64,000 bases of DNA from Mycogone perniciosa. Taxonomy: Eukaryota; Ascomycota; Sordariomycetes; Hypocreales; Hypocreaceae. Of the stretch, positions 24,519 through 36,003 are shown piece after piece. Both the position numbers and the translations under genes were made by a program. Within the stretch, counting starts at the first letter, position 1. Each line of letters begins with the position of its first letter. Location: NCBI GenBank assembly GCA_025331125.1, contig JAOALB010000004.1:310001-374000 (forward strand). The letters run 5' to 3'. The notes beneath the pieces are model-generated. The model was not told the origin of the DNA, made no database searches, and saw only the letters and a program-made list of their open reading frames with translations.

Positions 24519-26818
24519 ATGAGTGCCGACGAGGACACGGCCCCGCCCAATGGGGCAGAGATCAAGTCCGTGTTATCGCCAATACCCCCTACGACGTCTG
24601 CCGCGTCGTCCTCGACTGGGTTCACACCCCTGGTGACCGTGGTTGGCTTCCATCATGCCCGGGGACCCGAGGTCGAGAGCTGGTTTGGTGTTGAAGAGGG
24701 CGTTGACCCGGCAGCCAAGTATGGATGGTCGCTGCTACCGTTCATGGCCCTGAGTGATGGGGCACATGCGTAAGTTGCTGCCCCCCTGACTGCCGTGCCT
24801 TTATATCCATATGGGAGACACCAGAGACAAGTGCTGACTTGTGTAGCTCGGAGGAAGATTTCTCATATTTTACCTTGCTGCGACCTGAGACAGACGGCCA
24901 ACCTGCAACATCTCTCTTCGGCATATCATGTACTCGGCAGCTGGACTCCTCTCAGCTTATCAACCGGCCCGCCGATGTTACCCGCTCAACGGTGCAAAAG
25001 GCCGTCGTGGTCATTGCAGACAGCCCGCAGTTTTTTGGCATGCTGAGGCAACGACTCAGCGTGGTCACACAGGCGTGGTTTGCTCAACGCGAGTTCACCG
25101 ACGTGGAGATTCTGCATGGATTTCAAGATAGCCTTGCGGATGAGAAGGCCCGAGGCCTCCTGAACGACGAGTCTCAGCGAGATCATCATCTAGGTATGAG
25201 CCTGCGGGAGCTCATTCACGAATTTAAGTGGCAGGCATTGGTGCTGCTCAAGTGTTGTCTGCTCCAACCCAAGGTCAGTTGCAGCAATGCGGACTGAAAT
25301 GGTGAAGACTAACGGGCTATAGATGCTCTTTTTTGGGTCGCGATGCGATCGGTTATGCATGGTGCAATTCTCCCTTATCTCACTAATACCAGGACTTATT
25401 CGTAATCTTCAGGATTGTGCGGATCCTGAGTTAAACAGTTATGAACAGAAGCTCGCGCAGCCAACGAGTCTGCAGAGTAGTAATCGCAACTCGCTCCTGG
25501 CGTTTATGGGGCTTCCATTGCAGATATTTGGCAAGGTATGAAGCCTTTGGCTTAGTCCTGGCAGAATGCGATCTAACCTGTGAGCCAGGGTAGCATCTTT
25601 GGCCCCTATACACCACTTCAACAACTTGACCTGCTGGCAGATGTTGGTACCAAGTCATACATCGTCGGCAGCACCAACTTCTTGCTTCTTCAACAAAAGG
25701 ACCGTTATAGTGACATTCTCGTCAACCTGGATGATCACACTGTCAACATCACATCGCCATCCCTGAGGACAGCTCTGTCGCTAACCGCAGCGGACCGGAG
25801 GTGGATAGACTTCCTGACCCAGGAGGTAAACGAAACTTGGGACGAGTCCAACCCGAGCATACCAAAGACAATGCAGTATACTGGAAGCGAGGAATACATC
25901 AGATCACAGTTTGAGTCCTACATCGTCGGCCTAATTTCTTCTGTCAAATTCCATAACTATATTACCGCCAATGCTCCTGGCGTCTATTCCTCGGCTGAAG
26001 GCGACCCGGCTATCGACTTTGGTCTGGACTGGGTTGATGCCTGGATGCGCACGGAAAACTATCGTATGTGGGATGCAAACACTGATACAAACCTCTTTGC
26101 TGTATCCGAGCCAAAGCATCCTTGCGCTGGCGGCCTGTCCATCGAAGACGTACAACGGCGCATCGCGGAGCAGGTAAAAGATCTCCACCTCGATGAGCGC
26201 CTTGCTCAGGGCCGCGACATCCTCGGACGCAACATTGCTGCTGGCCGGGAAAAGGCGTCGACCATGTTCAACAAGCTATACTCTGACGTGGAATACCTGC
26301 GCGAGTCGCAACGCCGCAGGGCAGAAGAAACAGCCAGGTTACACCCGCAAAACGATATTGACGGCAACGGCAACGGTAACGGATACGCGGTCGACCTGAC
26401 AAAAGCACAGCAAACCGTACAGTCTGTCGGCAGCAAGGCCGGCGCGTACATGGCTAGCTGGGCGTCATGGGCAGGTGAGAAACGCAAGACCGGAGGATGG
26501 GGCGCCGGCTGGGGGAAGAAGTCGACCAAGTCCGACAGGTCATCATCTTCTACGCCCACCAGCCCCATTGACAGGGACTATCAAATGATCAACGTTCCCG
26601 GATCGAGATCCTCCTCAACCGAGGCGTATAGACCGATGACACAGGAGAGTTTCAGTGAAAGCATCCTCTCAGGTGGAAGCGATCGACCAGATACTGCGTC
26701 TTCTACCGCTGACGTTTCTACCCCTTTGACTGAGAAAGTCGGGTATACATCATCGACCGCTCACAACGACGATGGATTCACAAAGGAGGATGTAGTTGGT
26801 GTAAAGAACGCTGTATAA
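24519..26818 (+). CDS. AVL9: AVL9-family DENN protein (late secretory pathway)
   Basis: Four exons: 24519-24769, 24847-25273, 25323-25535, 25589-26818; 706 aa. Avl9 proteins belong to the DENN/longin superfamily and act in exocytic transport from the Golgi, probably with a Rab GTPase. Visible: the longin-like start PLVTVVGFHHARGPEVESWF, the segment EEDFSYFTLL...SLFGISCTRQL, then LLKCCLLQPKMLFFGSRCDRLCMVQFSLISLIP and QIFGKGSIFGPYTPLQQLD, which is the most family-specific stretch. The C-terminal 200 residues are low-complexity, Ser/Thr-rich and probably disordered, with a GNGNGNG run. All three introns are 49-77 nt and phases agree. The acceptor of the last intron is set by the GKGSIFGPY continuity. 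Confidence 0.92.
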
Positions 26819-27590
26819 AGCTGAACTGAAACGAATCATAATCAAGGGTAAAATGAAAGGGATGGAAATGAATGAATCAATGAGGGAGGGAAACTATTAC
26901 CTACTACCTGCAAGGGAGAAACTGGGAACGATGGGGGCTTTATGCTGTACGCAGGCAAAAACATGTTTTGTTAATGAAGCACCGTAATGGGAATGACTGG
27001 AAACTGAAATAGGACCTGATAGTGTTGTTTTTACTTTTTATGAAACTTGAGCCCATTCATTGATCGCTGTGTTCGGTAGGCGATACTGTGGCTGGGTATC
27101 AGAAGCAGATATCTATTTTTCATCTCTGTAGTAGTGATCATGTCCTGTTTCTCTTTCTCTTGCATCAACCTCCGCCCAACCGGTTTTTTTCTGACTCATG
27201 CATAAACCTCCTAGGACCAAACTGTCCGTTTTCTTCCTGTTCCCTGTCGTCATCTAGCAACCAGGTTGGTGGAGAGGGGCAGAGACATGAGCAGATAGAA
27301 GCAGGGAGAGTAGCATTCTACTCCGCTTACGAAGTAGACAGTGTAGCATGCTGAGGCCATGTCTATTCGTTAACCCAGCCATCCCGTCTTCGCCGCCGCC
27401 TGTCTCTTCCAGCCAGATTTTTTAAAAAAAAACGAATAACCGTACACACTCCTTTCAACCAAACCCGGTTTCCGAGATGACCCGACTTTACGGACGATAC
27501 CCGACTGCGTAAAATGATAGACATGATTTGTATTGAGAAGAAAAAAAGGCTCGTTAAAACCATGCAAAAATGGCACGAGACGGCGATATT
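26819..27590. other. Intergenic region between converging AVL9 and CUL1
   Basis: 3' flanks of both genes. No gene seen. Confidence 0.5.
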
Positions 27591-30140
27591 CTACGCCAAA
27601 TATCCCAGTTCGTCATCATCAAGGCGCTCAAGGTACTCCTTGTCTAGAAGAATCTCTATGCACTTCTTGATGTCGCTGACCTTGGGGACGAACCGAGACC
27701 GGATCTGGTTGATTGTTTCGCTGACAAGCTGGGTGTGCTTCATCTTCTTCCGCGCCTTCATAATCCGGACGATCGCAGACTGCCACATCGTTAGCGCACG
27801 ACACCTAAATGCTAGCCATGTAGGATTAATCCAACTTACCTGCAAAACAAGTTTGCGATCCTCCTCAATTGTCTTGTTCGTCTCAACTTCCTCCTGCTTA
27901 GCCTCCTTGACACCGCCGAGATTCAGATTCACCCGTATCTTCTTGCTCTTGAAGTCATAGTTTAGGCGGAATGACTTGCCCGGACCAGCCTTGTCGCCAC
28001 CGTCCAGCAACAGCACCTTGGCCTTGAGGATCACAGCCAACGCTTGATCCAAGACCTCGGTGCTGAGCTGAGTAGCACTGACAATGTCTTCGTAAGTGTA
28101 CGTATCTTTCTCATTGAAAAGAAGCAAAATCGCCATTTGGTAGATTGAAACCTGGAAAGTGAACGGCATTTTACTGCTCTTGCAATATCCTGCTTTGATC
28201 TCACCCTTGCAAAGGTGCCACAGCCATGTCAACTTTCGGCCGTCATGCTTGTGCTTATAGAATCGAACAAATCGATCAATTTCTGCCGCAATCTCCGGAG
28301 GAGGGTCGAAATGTGTGCTTGGTGGCGTTAGCGGCCAGAAACCCGTTCCTAGAATCGAGAAGGTCGAATCAACCGCCTTCATGTTTCCAATGGTTTCCAG
28401 ATGTTCCCTGAATTCCTTATTGAGATCTTTGGAGATCTGCATATCCTGGAACATGCGCTGGAGCTTATTGGTGTATTCAAAGCCACAGGCTTCCTTCAGC
28501 TTGCTGATCATGCTAGTCTCAGCATCGTCGGATGATGAGTTGCTGTGCACCAATCGCCTTGCCAGCATACGAGAGTAGAACTTCTGGAAGACGTCCTTGT
28601 CTTCTATGTACTTGAAGACGGTCATGATTTGAGTAAGTGTTCGCTCTAAATCGGCTTCTTCAATACTTGTGGTGCTCTTCCGCAGAAGAACATCGGTGTA
28701 CTTGGCTAACAACTCAGGAGACTTGTTGGAGCCAGACTTGCAGACCTCGTTCCTGTTGACGAACTCTCTGCATGCGTTATCCAAGGAACGGGTGAACTCT
28801 GGCTCGTCGGTGAAGGCCCGCCTGACCAGGCCTTGGTATTGGGTGTGGATTTCAAGAAGAGCATCCACGTAGACCTTGGGCTCCAATTTGTCGCCCTCTG
28901 ATGATTGAACCTTTTGAACTGCGGCCAAACCAGCTTTCCTCACGTGTGTTTCGAATCGGGTTCTAAGTGGCTCAAGACCATCCGGAATGCGGGAAAGGAG
29001 GTTATACATCCTTGCCATGTCTTCCTCGCGGTCATTGTCCAAAAGAACCTGGAACTCTTCCCTAAGGAGTGTAGAGTGATCTGCAATCAGAGCCTGGTTG
29101 CAGCACTTCTTCAGGGGGATGGCAATGTCCTGGTGCAGGTACATGCTGACGCGTTCCTCCTCCTCGGCAAGTCGGGCCTCCGCCTTCTTCATGAACTCCA
29201 CGACACTGTTTTCGGCAACGAACTGCTTAGATTCGGCCTGGTAGAATTCCTTTGTCGAGTGTAGGAAGGGACGTTCGAAATGGTAGCGATACACATCAAG
29301 AGTCGATTTTGATGGATCGGCTTCATCCAGGCCAAGGGACACGAAGGAGTCGACTACTTGCTTGATTTGGCCATGCTCGATTGTCTCTCCATTCCTCTGT
29401 TTCTCCACAAGCTTGAGCACGGCGTCCATAACCTTGCTCGACACTTGCTCGAACAGGACCTTGCGCCATTGCACCAAGTGAAGTGTATAGACATCGTAGA
29501 TATTCTTTTTGCCCTCGTCGATTTCTCGCTTGACCCAGTGCCTGTTAAGATACTGGAACAGGTGGTGAATGTACTTGGCAGCAATGGTGTATCGACCCCA
29601 TTCCTTGATGTAGTAGGCTAGTAATGCCTCGTCTGTGTGGGACCTGGACTTTTGGACAAGGTCTTCAAGATGGCGTCGGAGGAAATTGATGAGGTGGTTG
29701 TAGAGATCCTCTCCAAGCAGATGGGCTGTGCAACACGTTATTGGATTAGTGCTGGGTGATCAACCAAGTATGAGATATACCGATGCTAACATACCTCCAC
29801 GGTGATTAGAATGCATCGTGGGGCCACCTAGGCCAACCGCCTTTTGTGAGGTGCAGAAGTTATGGACAGCACTGTATTGTGTAAGCAATCCACGTAGGAA
29901 GATGTATTTGGCGAGAAAGTCGGCGAGACATACGTATATACTCCCATGTACATTTGCATGTCCATGCCTTGTTCAAGGTCGTTCATGATGCGGGTGATGC
30001 CCACCTCCAGGTACCTCCATCTTCAGGGAGTCAGCGGTAGAAGCCTCGCGATGACATGTAATATCAACTCACGTTGCATGGATGTCCTCACGGTTTGGAA
30101 CCGGAGGCATCTGGTTCGCGCCGCCCATTCTCGTCACCAT
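27591..30140 (-). CDS. CUL1: Cullin-1 (SCF ubiquitin ligase scaffold)
   Basis: Five exons (minus): 30140-30073, 30020-29934, 29871-29795, 29725-27840, 27779-27591; 768 aa. The protein bridges Skp1/F-box adaptors at its N-terminus and the RING protein Rbx1 at its C-terminus. Visible: N-terminal helical repeats (TWRYLEVGITRIMNDLEQGM, VHNFCTSQKAVGLGG), the cullin homology core (FYSRMLARRLVHSNSSSDDAE, FGWPL-like GFWPLTPPSTHF, LTWLWHLCKGEIK), and the C-terminal winged helix with the NEDD8 acceptor Lys in IVRIMKARKKMKH (about K714). It ends DDELGYLA, typical of cullin-1. Three in-frame ATGs lie in the first 11 codons; the first was taken. The last intron is 60 nt and stop-free. Confidence 0.96.
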
Positions 30141-31290
30141 CATCGGCAGAGTGAGGAATAATGATGGTCGTTATCGAGGGGAGGAAGGCGGGGTGTATCC
30201 TGGTCGAAAGGCTCGCGTGGCCACCGTGTCGGAGGCGCCGAGAGAGAGGTCGTTCTAGAAATAGTTGGGATTACCGGGGCAGAGCCGAAATAAAGCCTGC
30301 GTCGTTCACGAATGTGGGGATGGGGTATCTCTGGTGATGGCTGTCGTCAAGTCTCCTCCTGGAGGTCCTCAGTAGAGCACCTGCACACGGCGATGGTGTC
30401 AACACTTCCCAGCGGGCTGAGCGGTGCGTCGATAACGAGATGCTGTAAAACACAAAAGATCGACGTAATAGGCAAAGGGAGAAATACAGAATATCTCTCC
30501 TCAACTCGCTCGCCGCGTGGGATCGCGAGAAAAAGGAAAGGAGAGAATGGTGAGGTGCTGCGAGGAGTGATCAAACAGACGTAATGATGAGGGAGGGATC
30601 AGGCAGTCAGACTGCAAGCAAGTCTGAACCCACCAGGTATTAGTTCAGCTAGCATCTTAGGTACTTAGGCAAGGTACCTGCTAGCAAGGCACCTGGCAAG
30701 GCGGGCTGTGGCCGAAAGAGGCCTAGCGCATATTTCTGCCGTGCCCAGCCGCCTTTTGGGCCTGCAAACAATGAGATGCGGTAATATACTACATACCTAG
30801 TACCTAGGTACCTAGGCAGGTATCTCTATCTACGAAGTACTTCGTCGAGGTAGGTAGTAGTAGTAGTATTTAGTAATAACTGGTTTAAATATGAATTGCT
30901 TGGTATGTAGTATGGCGAATCATTATTATGAGTACTACTTCGTATATCCATATGTAGATAGAAAGCAACTATTTATGGTTGTCCCAAATAGGTCAAGGTG
31001 GTTTGAGAAAGTGTTTGCTATGTATGCACGAAACATGTATGTCTGGACAATAATGCTTGCTAATTGGATATCTGCTAACCTACCAAAAGAAACCTTGATA
31101 CAAATTCGTCTTCATGCAGATTGTTGCTAACTGACAAACAGAATTGCGCACAAGTGAGTCATTTCTGCAACTCCCCTTCGCCCCGAGCATCTTCGAACAA
31201 ACCAAAACTCCGTCCCATTACTGGAGATTCTGTCAACAACACCAAGCCAACACAGAATGTCAACCCAAGAAAACGACGAGATAAAAAATG
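30141..31290. other. Intergenic region, CUL1 promoter side
   Basis: Upstream of CUL1 and downstream of the SRF1-like gene. It contains CCTAGGTA-type palindromes at about 30795-30820 and the TACGAAGTAC/TTCGT palindrome near 30831-30846. No gene seen; frames at 30891-31130 look random. Confidence 0.5.
30803..30816. repeat. Perfect 14-bp palindrome CCTAGGTACCTAGG
   Basis: Self-complementary over all 14 bases and flanked by further TACCTA/CCTAGG words, about 660 bp upstream of the CUL1 start. Confidence 0.8.
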
Positions 31291-32485
31291 TCATGAACGT
31301 GCGCTGTCGTCCTCGCCGCCGCCCAATCGCTCCACCACTCGAAAAATATTGACTGTGAAATTCATGGTCCAGGAGAGAAGACCAAGCAGCATGAATGCTG
31401 CGAGAGCCTTTGATAACCCTTGTGTGGCGTGGCTGGAAAGGCTATGGTATACGAGGTCCTCAAAAGCTAGTGCCGTGCTGGCTGATTTGAAAATAATAAA
31501 GAAAAGGTCAAGTAAGATGAGAGACATTTTGGAGACGGCAGATCGCAGACCAAGCGGTTTCCCCGTATACTCATCCCATATCATGTACCCGTTGAAAGGA
31601 ATTGCCACGCAGTCAACGGCAACGGCAACGATGGACTGGGTTCGTTCGGCACTGTCCTGATTCACCACATCTTCAAGTTGATACATGCGACTCGCAATCC
31701 CCAAGGCAAGAATTGACGTGACGACAACCACCAATCGAAAGAGCAGGGGAGAGAGGGAACTCCGCATAAACCTGTTCCACACGCGCTTATAGATTCCCGA
31801 TCTTCGCCGTCGATATAGTTTTTGGTCTTTCGGATGCAAGGGTATTTCGACATCATCGTTGAAGGTGGGTTGCAGTTGGTCGAGCATTTCAGGATCGACA
31901 ACTTCACTCTTCTCGTTCGGCATATGGCCCCAAGCCGATGATTGTATAAATTCGTTCCAGGCCATGGCAGGCCGTGTTGTGGAGGAGCTAAACGCCGAGA
32001 CGATGACGGGCTCGGCGGACCGGAGGTGGTCCCATTTCCTTCCTCGTCTCGATGCGCGCCCATATCTCAGGAAGTGCGGTATCTTTGCACGAGCATCTTG
32101 TCCTGGTCCGAGTTGCGGGTCATCCCAGACGACATATCCATCTTTGGAGACCCGCCGCCGGAGCTCGTAAGGTGTAGCATTATGATACGGCTTGACAGAA
32201 GGCGCGGGAGGATTCAGCAGTCGCAGCTGTTGTTCGGTCACGGAGCCATATCTCTCGTCGTAGGTAGCGATCCAAGCTGCGCGACAGGGTTAGCCACCAA
32301 GCAATGGGTTGCTCGAGAAGCAGCCGGGGAGTAGTCTCACGAGGTAAGGATCGAGGAGGATGTAGGCGGGGATTTGTGTTATTAATGGGAGCAATCAACG
32401 GCCTCGTTGAGCTGGAAGCTTCGGACGAAGTCGAGAGTCCTGCAGCAGTTCGTGGTGGCGTCATAGACGTCATGTCCGATGGCAT
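31291..32485 (-). CDS. SRF1-like membrane protein (putative regulator of phospholipase D)
   Basis: Exons (minus) 32485-32341 and 32276-31291 give 376 aa; a 64-nt intron joins SLP to PWIATYDERYGSVTEQQLRLLNPPAPS. The N-terminal half is soluble and Pro/Ser-rich. The C-terminal half has four hydrophobic segments: LLFRLVVVVTSILALGIA, SIVAVAVDCVAIPFNGYM, MSLILLDLFFIIFKSASTAL and ALAAFMLLGLLSWTMNFTV. The layout and the WIATYDERYG...LLNPP motif are what I recall of fungal proteins annotated as regulator of phospholipase D Srf1 (yeast Spo14 regulator). That name is from memory and moderate. The gene is divergent from the Ecm11-like gene across about 790 bp. Confidence 0.7.
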
Positions 32486-33274
32486 GTAAATCAGAAACTT
32501 CGAGCGAGCGGGAAGCGGCGCATACTCTCAGCAGATTCGAGGATAGATAATGTGACATGGAGGCGCCTGTAAGGTGATGAGGGAAGCATGCCGGCTTCGT
32601 AGGCGCAGCTTTCAACTTGTTGCTGGCATGCGGTTAGCTGACAATGAGCTGGTTGAGCTGATGGTCACTTGACATCCAAATGCGGTAGACCTTGGGAATG
32701 GTGACAAAAAAAGCAATGTGGAGGCCTGGAGGGAGCTTGGCTAGGGTCCCGGGAGTACGGAGTACGTATCGTCGTTCTCGGTACTGTACTCCGTGCGGAG
32801 CCCCCAAGCGCCCACATGGTACGGAGTATGGAGTACATTCGGCATGTACCACTGGTGCTGCTACGAAGTACTTCGTACCACTTGGTACGATATTAGCGCT
32901 TCCACGTCACCTGATGGCGCGCTTGCTCCTGCCAGGCACGCGAAGCTAACTGATGGTGTCCCAAGTTTGCGAATCTTGGATCTTGGGCATGATGCATGAT
33001 GCTGTCTACTATTTGCCGACAACACCAAAGCTCTTCCTTGCTCAGCATCTGCTGTGGCGCTTTCTAGTCTTAGATATTTCCGCATTCTCCTTCTCTTTTA
33101 AATCGTATTTCTTTGTTGTTCGACCGTCCGATTTGTCCATGCGCAAACCTTCCAGTCACCAAAGCAGTTGTCGCGTAGACTTCCATCGCCAGACATCCCC
33201 TACCGAGTCGAATTTAATCGAACAGCTATCAAACCACCGAAGCCACATTGCGAGACACCCGGCTCTCTGGCAAC
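32486..33274. promoter_or_regulatory. Divergent promoter region (SRF1-like / Ecm11-like)
   Basis: Shared upstream DNA of two divergent genes. It contains a dense cluster of TACGGAGTA, TACTCCGTG and TACGAAGTA words at 32752-32880, including the 16-bp perfect palindrome TACGAAGTACTTCGTA (32862-32877). Confidence 0.6.
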
Positions 33275-34690
33275 ATGCAGCCCTCCTTCAAGGACCGATC
33301 GGGGCGGCTTCAGATGTTTGCGCGCCTCAAAGCCGAAAAGGAAGCCAACGCCAACATGGCCGCGCAGAAGGCCCAAGAGCTCGACATGCGCCCAGAGATC
33401 CCACAAGTAGTTGCGTCTGCATCAGAACGACAGGAACTAGCAGAAATTGCCCGAGTTATCGTCCCCAAGACCATCCACCCAAATGCTGGTCATCAGCGAG
33501 GCTCAAGTCAACCACCCCCCGAACCGCTACGACGAATCAATTCGCCATCTCCAGTCAATCAGCGAGTTCGAGCTAGTGTGGATGGACGTCGAGGAGAATT
33601 GTTCTCAGGTTCTCAACTCGGCGACAGCTTCATGCACTCGGGTATAACAACGCCGCGTAACGAGCCTGCGGAACCCGAGCCCGAGCCGTCTCCTGAGATA
33701 CGGAATAATGCTCCTATCGCTAGAGGTCCTTCACGCAGTAACTTCGATAGAGGCCTTCGAACGAGCGACAAGGCTGCATTTCAGGTTGGGGATGATCTAC
33801 TCATGAAAGTAGTGTCTGGAGGCAGGCGCCATAATCCTTCTCACATGAATGATGGGTTCCACAGCGGCGTCGTCAATGGGCACAACGCGCACAATGGAAA
33901 CTACAAGATGGACTATGTTCGGCCGTCCTCTCCAGCAGACAAACAGCCCAAGCTGCCACTGCGCGAAGTGAGGATTCGAAGTGTGCACCCCACACGACAT
34001 AACGACTATGGCGGCAAGGATCAGAGAAGCTCCTCCCCTGCATTTGACACTAAGGGTTGGCAAACACGACATATGGATGAAAATGTCCGCCATGCGACGA
34101 GATTTCAGGACCTGGACGACGATGCTGCTTCAAGCCTCGCTCACGAAGAGTTGCATGCGACCCCGAGGGCGAAAAGGAGTCTGTCACCACAAAAAGCCCT
34201 TTTTGAGAATGCAATGCCCATGGCGGCTGTATCATTCACATGCTCCAAAGACAAGAAGCGCCGGAGAGGGAGCCCTGATTATGATGACATGGCTCTCAGC
34301 ACCATGACCTACACTGAGCTCCAGAGAGAACCCTTCGATTTTGACCCCTCCAAAGCGACATCACACATAGGTCATGGTGCTGGGGCAGGAAATTTGTCAA
34401 CAAGACTGGAACAATACCGCCATCAAACGGAGAAAGAGCAACGATACATGTTTAGGAATCTGTCTGTTGATGACTGGGAATCCGCTGGAGACTGGTTTGC
34501 AGACCAATTTGCAGAAATTATGCACAAGTTAAGAGAAACGAGACGGGACAAGCGCCGGACGATACAGGAGTTTGAATACGAGGCTGCTGCTCGCGAGGAA
34601 GCCGTTCGACTACGATCGGAGGCAGTTGACCGAAAACTGGCCAAGATGAAGCAGGATGGCCAACGTGTGGTGGCCACAAACGATATTTAG
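33275..34690 (+). CDS. Ecm11-domain protein
   Basis: Intronless, 471 aa from the ATG at 33275; upstream codons in frame are non-ATG. The C-terminal 140 residues match the Ecm11 domain: MTYTELQREPFDFDPSKA, then WESAGDWFADQFAEIMHKL and the charged coiled helix RRDKRRTIQEFEYEAAAREE ending RSEAVDRKLAKMKQDG. In yeast, Ecm11 works with Gmc2 in the synaptonemal complex central region and is SUMOylated; the role in filamentous fungi is not established. The rest is low-complexity, Ser/Pro/Arg-rich and probably disordered. Position 1 is supported by MQPSFKDRSGRLQMFARLKA, a plausible compact basic start. Confidence 0.82.
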   Translation: MQPSFKDRSGRLQMFARLKAEKEANANMAAQKAQELDMRPEIPQVVASASERQELAEIARVIVPKTIHPNAGHQRGSSQPPPEPLRRINSPSPVNQRVRASVDGRRGELFSGSQLGDSFMHSGITTPRNEPAEPEPEPSPEIRNNAPIARGPSRSNFDRGLRTSDKAAFQVGDDLLMKVVSGGRRHNPSHMNDGFHSGVVNGHNAHNGNYKMDYVRPSSPADKQPKLPLREVRIRSVHPTRHNDYGGKDQRSSSPAFDTKGWQTRHMDENVRHATRFQDLDDDAASSLAHEELHATPRAKRSLSPQKALFENAMPMAAVSFTCSKDKKRRRGSPDYDDMALSTMTYTELQREPFDFDPSKATSHIGHGAGAGNLSTRLEQYRHQTEKEQRYMFRNLSVDDWESAGDWFADQFAEIMHKLRETRRDKRRTIQEFEYEAAAREEAVRLRSEAVDRKLAKMKQDGQRVVATNDI

Positions 34691-35035
34691 TCCGTTTAGA
34701 CGCAGGAGATATACCCTCCAACTACATAATCAGTATTATGTATGCATTTTCTGTACGGAACTCGGAGTTGGAGTTGAGGAGCGTGTGTTTTCTGTCGAGG
34801 CTTAGTATTCTTCAGGCTGGCGGATTGATTGGGCGATGCCGGACGTGGCCTAGAAATAGTTTTTAATCCCGGACGGGGGAATGTCATGATCCGTGACGAC
34901 TTATGAACTGGGGGCCAGGAGGTTGCTAAGAATCTAATGGGTTGGTGGCGGATGTTGCGATTCTCATCTTGTGGGCTCTACTGTAGATAGAAGGAAGAGG
35001 GAAAGATAAATGCGGGCGAATGGCAACTCAAGCGA
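34691..35035. other. Short intergenic region between converging genes
   Basis: 3' flanks of the Ecm11-like and TDA10-like genes; nothing else seen. Confidence 0.5.
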
Positions 35036-36003
35036 TTAGACCCCGATTACTTGTTTCACTTTTCTGTTGCGATCTACAATCATGCGCAGCTGCGCGCCGG
35101 GCCTGTCTGGAAGAACGCCTTTGCGAACGCCTTCCGCGTAGAGCTCATAGCCAGGGAAGTATGCGTCGACAAACTTGATGACTTGCTCCTTTGTCATGCC
35201 AGCATTGGGATCGCCCTTCGCGGCCCGGAGGTAGTCTTCTTGTTCCACGCGCCAATCATAGACGTACTCGAGGTTTTCCGCATCGATGTGGATGAAAGCG
35301 TCAAAGAGGTCTGTGATGGCATCGTACTCTCTCAACTTCTCATTGATGAGGAGGAGGTGCTCAAGGCGATGTTTGCGAAGCGTTCGGCTAGAAGCTTTGT
35401 ATTTGGCTTCTATCTGCTGGGTAGTTAAGGGTCGAAAGCCAACGCACCAGCCTTCGAGGATGATCACTTGGAGAGGAGGTTGGCCGGGCTGGTTGATGGG
35501 TATCCAGTGGGAGGATGTGAGTCGGTCGCCTTGGCCCGAGAAGGCGGCTTTGTCATATTGAGGGAGGGAAATGGGGGTGCCTTGGATGGCGGCGGCGAAG
35601 AAAGATTGGGCAAGGGCAATATCGTGAGTGCCTAGAGAGCTATACGATCAGAGGCTGCTACTGGACTTCATCATGTGGGTGCGCTGGGAGGTTTCTTGCC
35701 TGGCTCGCCGCGATTTTGCCACAGGGCGTTGTCGGCGTGATGGCGGGTCAGCGCGAGTTGATCCTCATGCGTCAGGTAGAAGTCGTCGATGCTGCAGACC
35801 AATGTAGGAATGCCATCACGCTCGAGGGCAGCAGCCAACGGCGCGACGAGCGTGGTTTTGCCCACGCCTTGCAGGCCGTTGAGGCCGATGATGAGAGGCC
35901 GGTGGATGTTGGAAGAGGCATCTGCCTGTTGGTGCGCCCTGAGTCGATCAAGGATAAAGGGGATGCATATCGGCGACTTGTCGTCTACGAACTGTGCGGC
36001 CAT
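35036..36003 (-). CDS. TDA10: TDA10 / glycerate-3-kinase-like P-loop kinase
   Basis: Exons (minus) 36003-35700 and 35631-35036; 299 aa, close to yeast Tda10 (about 290). The family is a small ATP-binding kinase related to plant D-glycerate 3-kinase and to uridine/pantothenate-kinase folds; the substrate in fungi is not firmly established. Visible: Walker A GLNGLQGVGKTTL (about 40-52), SIDDFYLTHEDQ, and the strand-plus-acid motif VIILEGWCVGFRP, followed by the family tail QVIKFVDAYFPGYELYAEG. The intron appears to be GC-AG (CCAG/GCAAGA...CTCTAG); it joins NRGEPG to THDIALAQSFF in frame and no GT donor nearby works. The start at 36003 is the first ATG in the frame. Divergent from FOX2. Confidence 0.85.

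Noticed and set aside
32953..33576. 207-codon frame overlapping the start of the Ecm11-like gene
   Set aside because: It runs in another frame through the coding sequence of the Ecm11-like protein and shows no domain.
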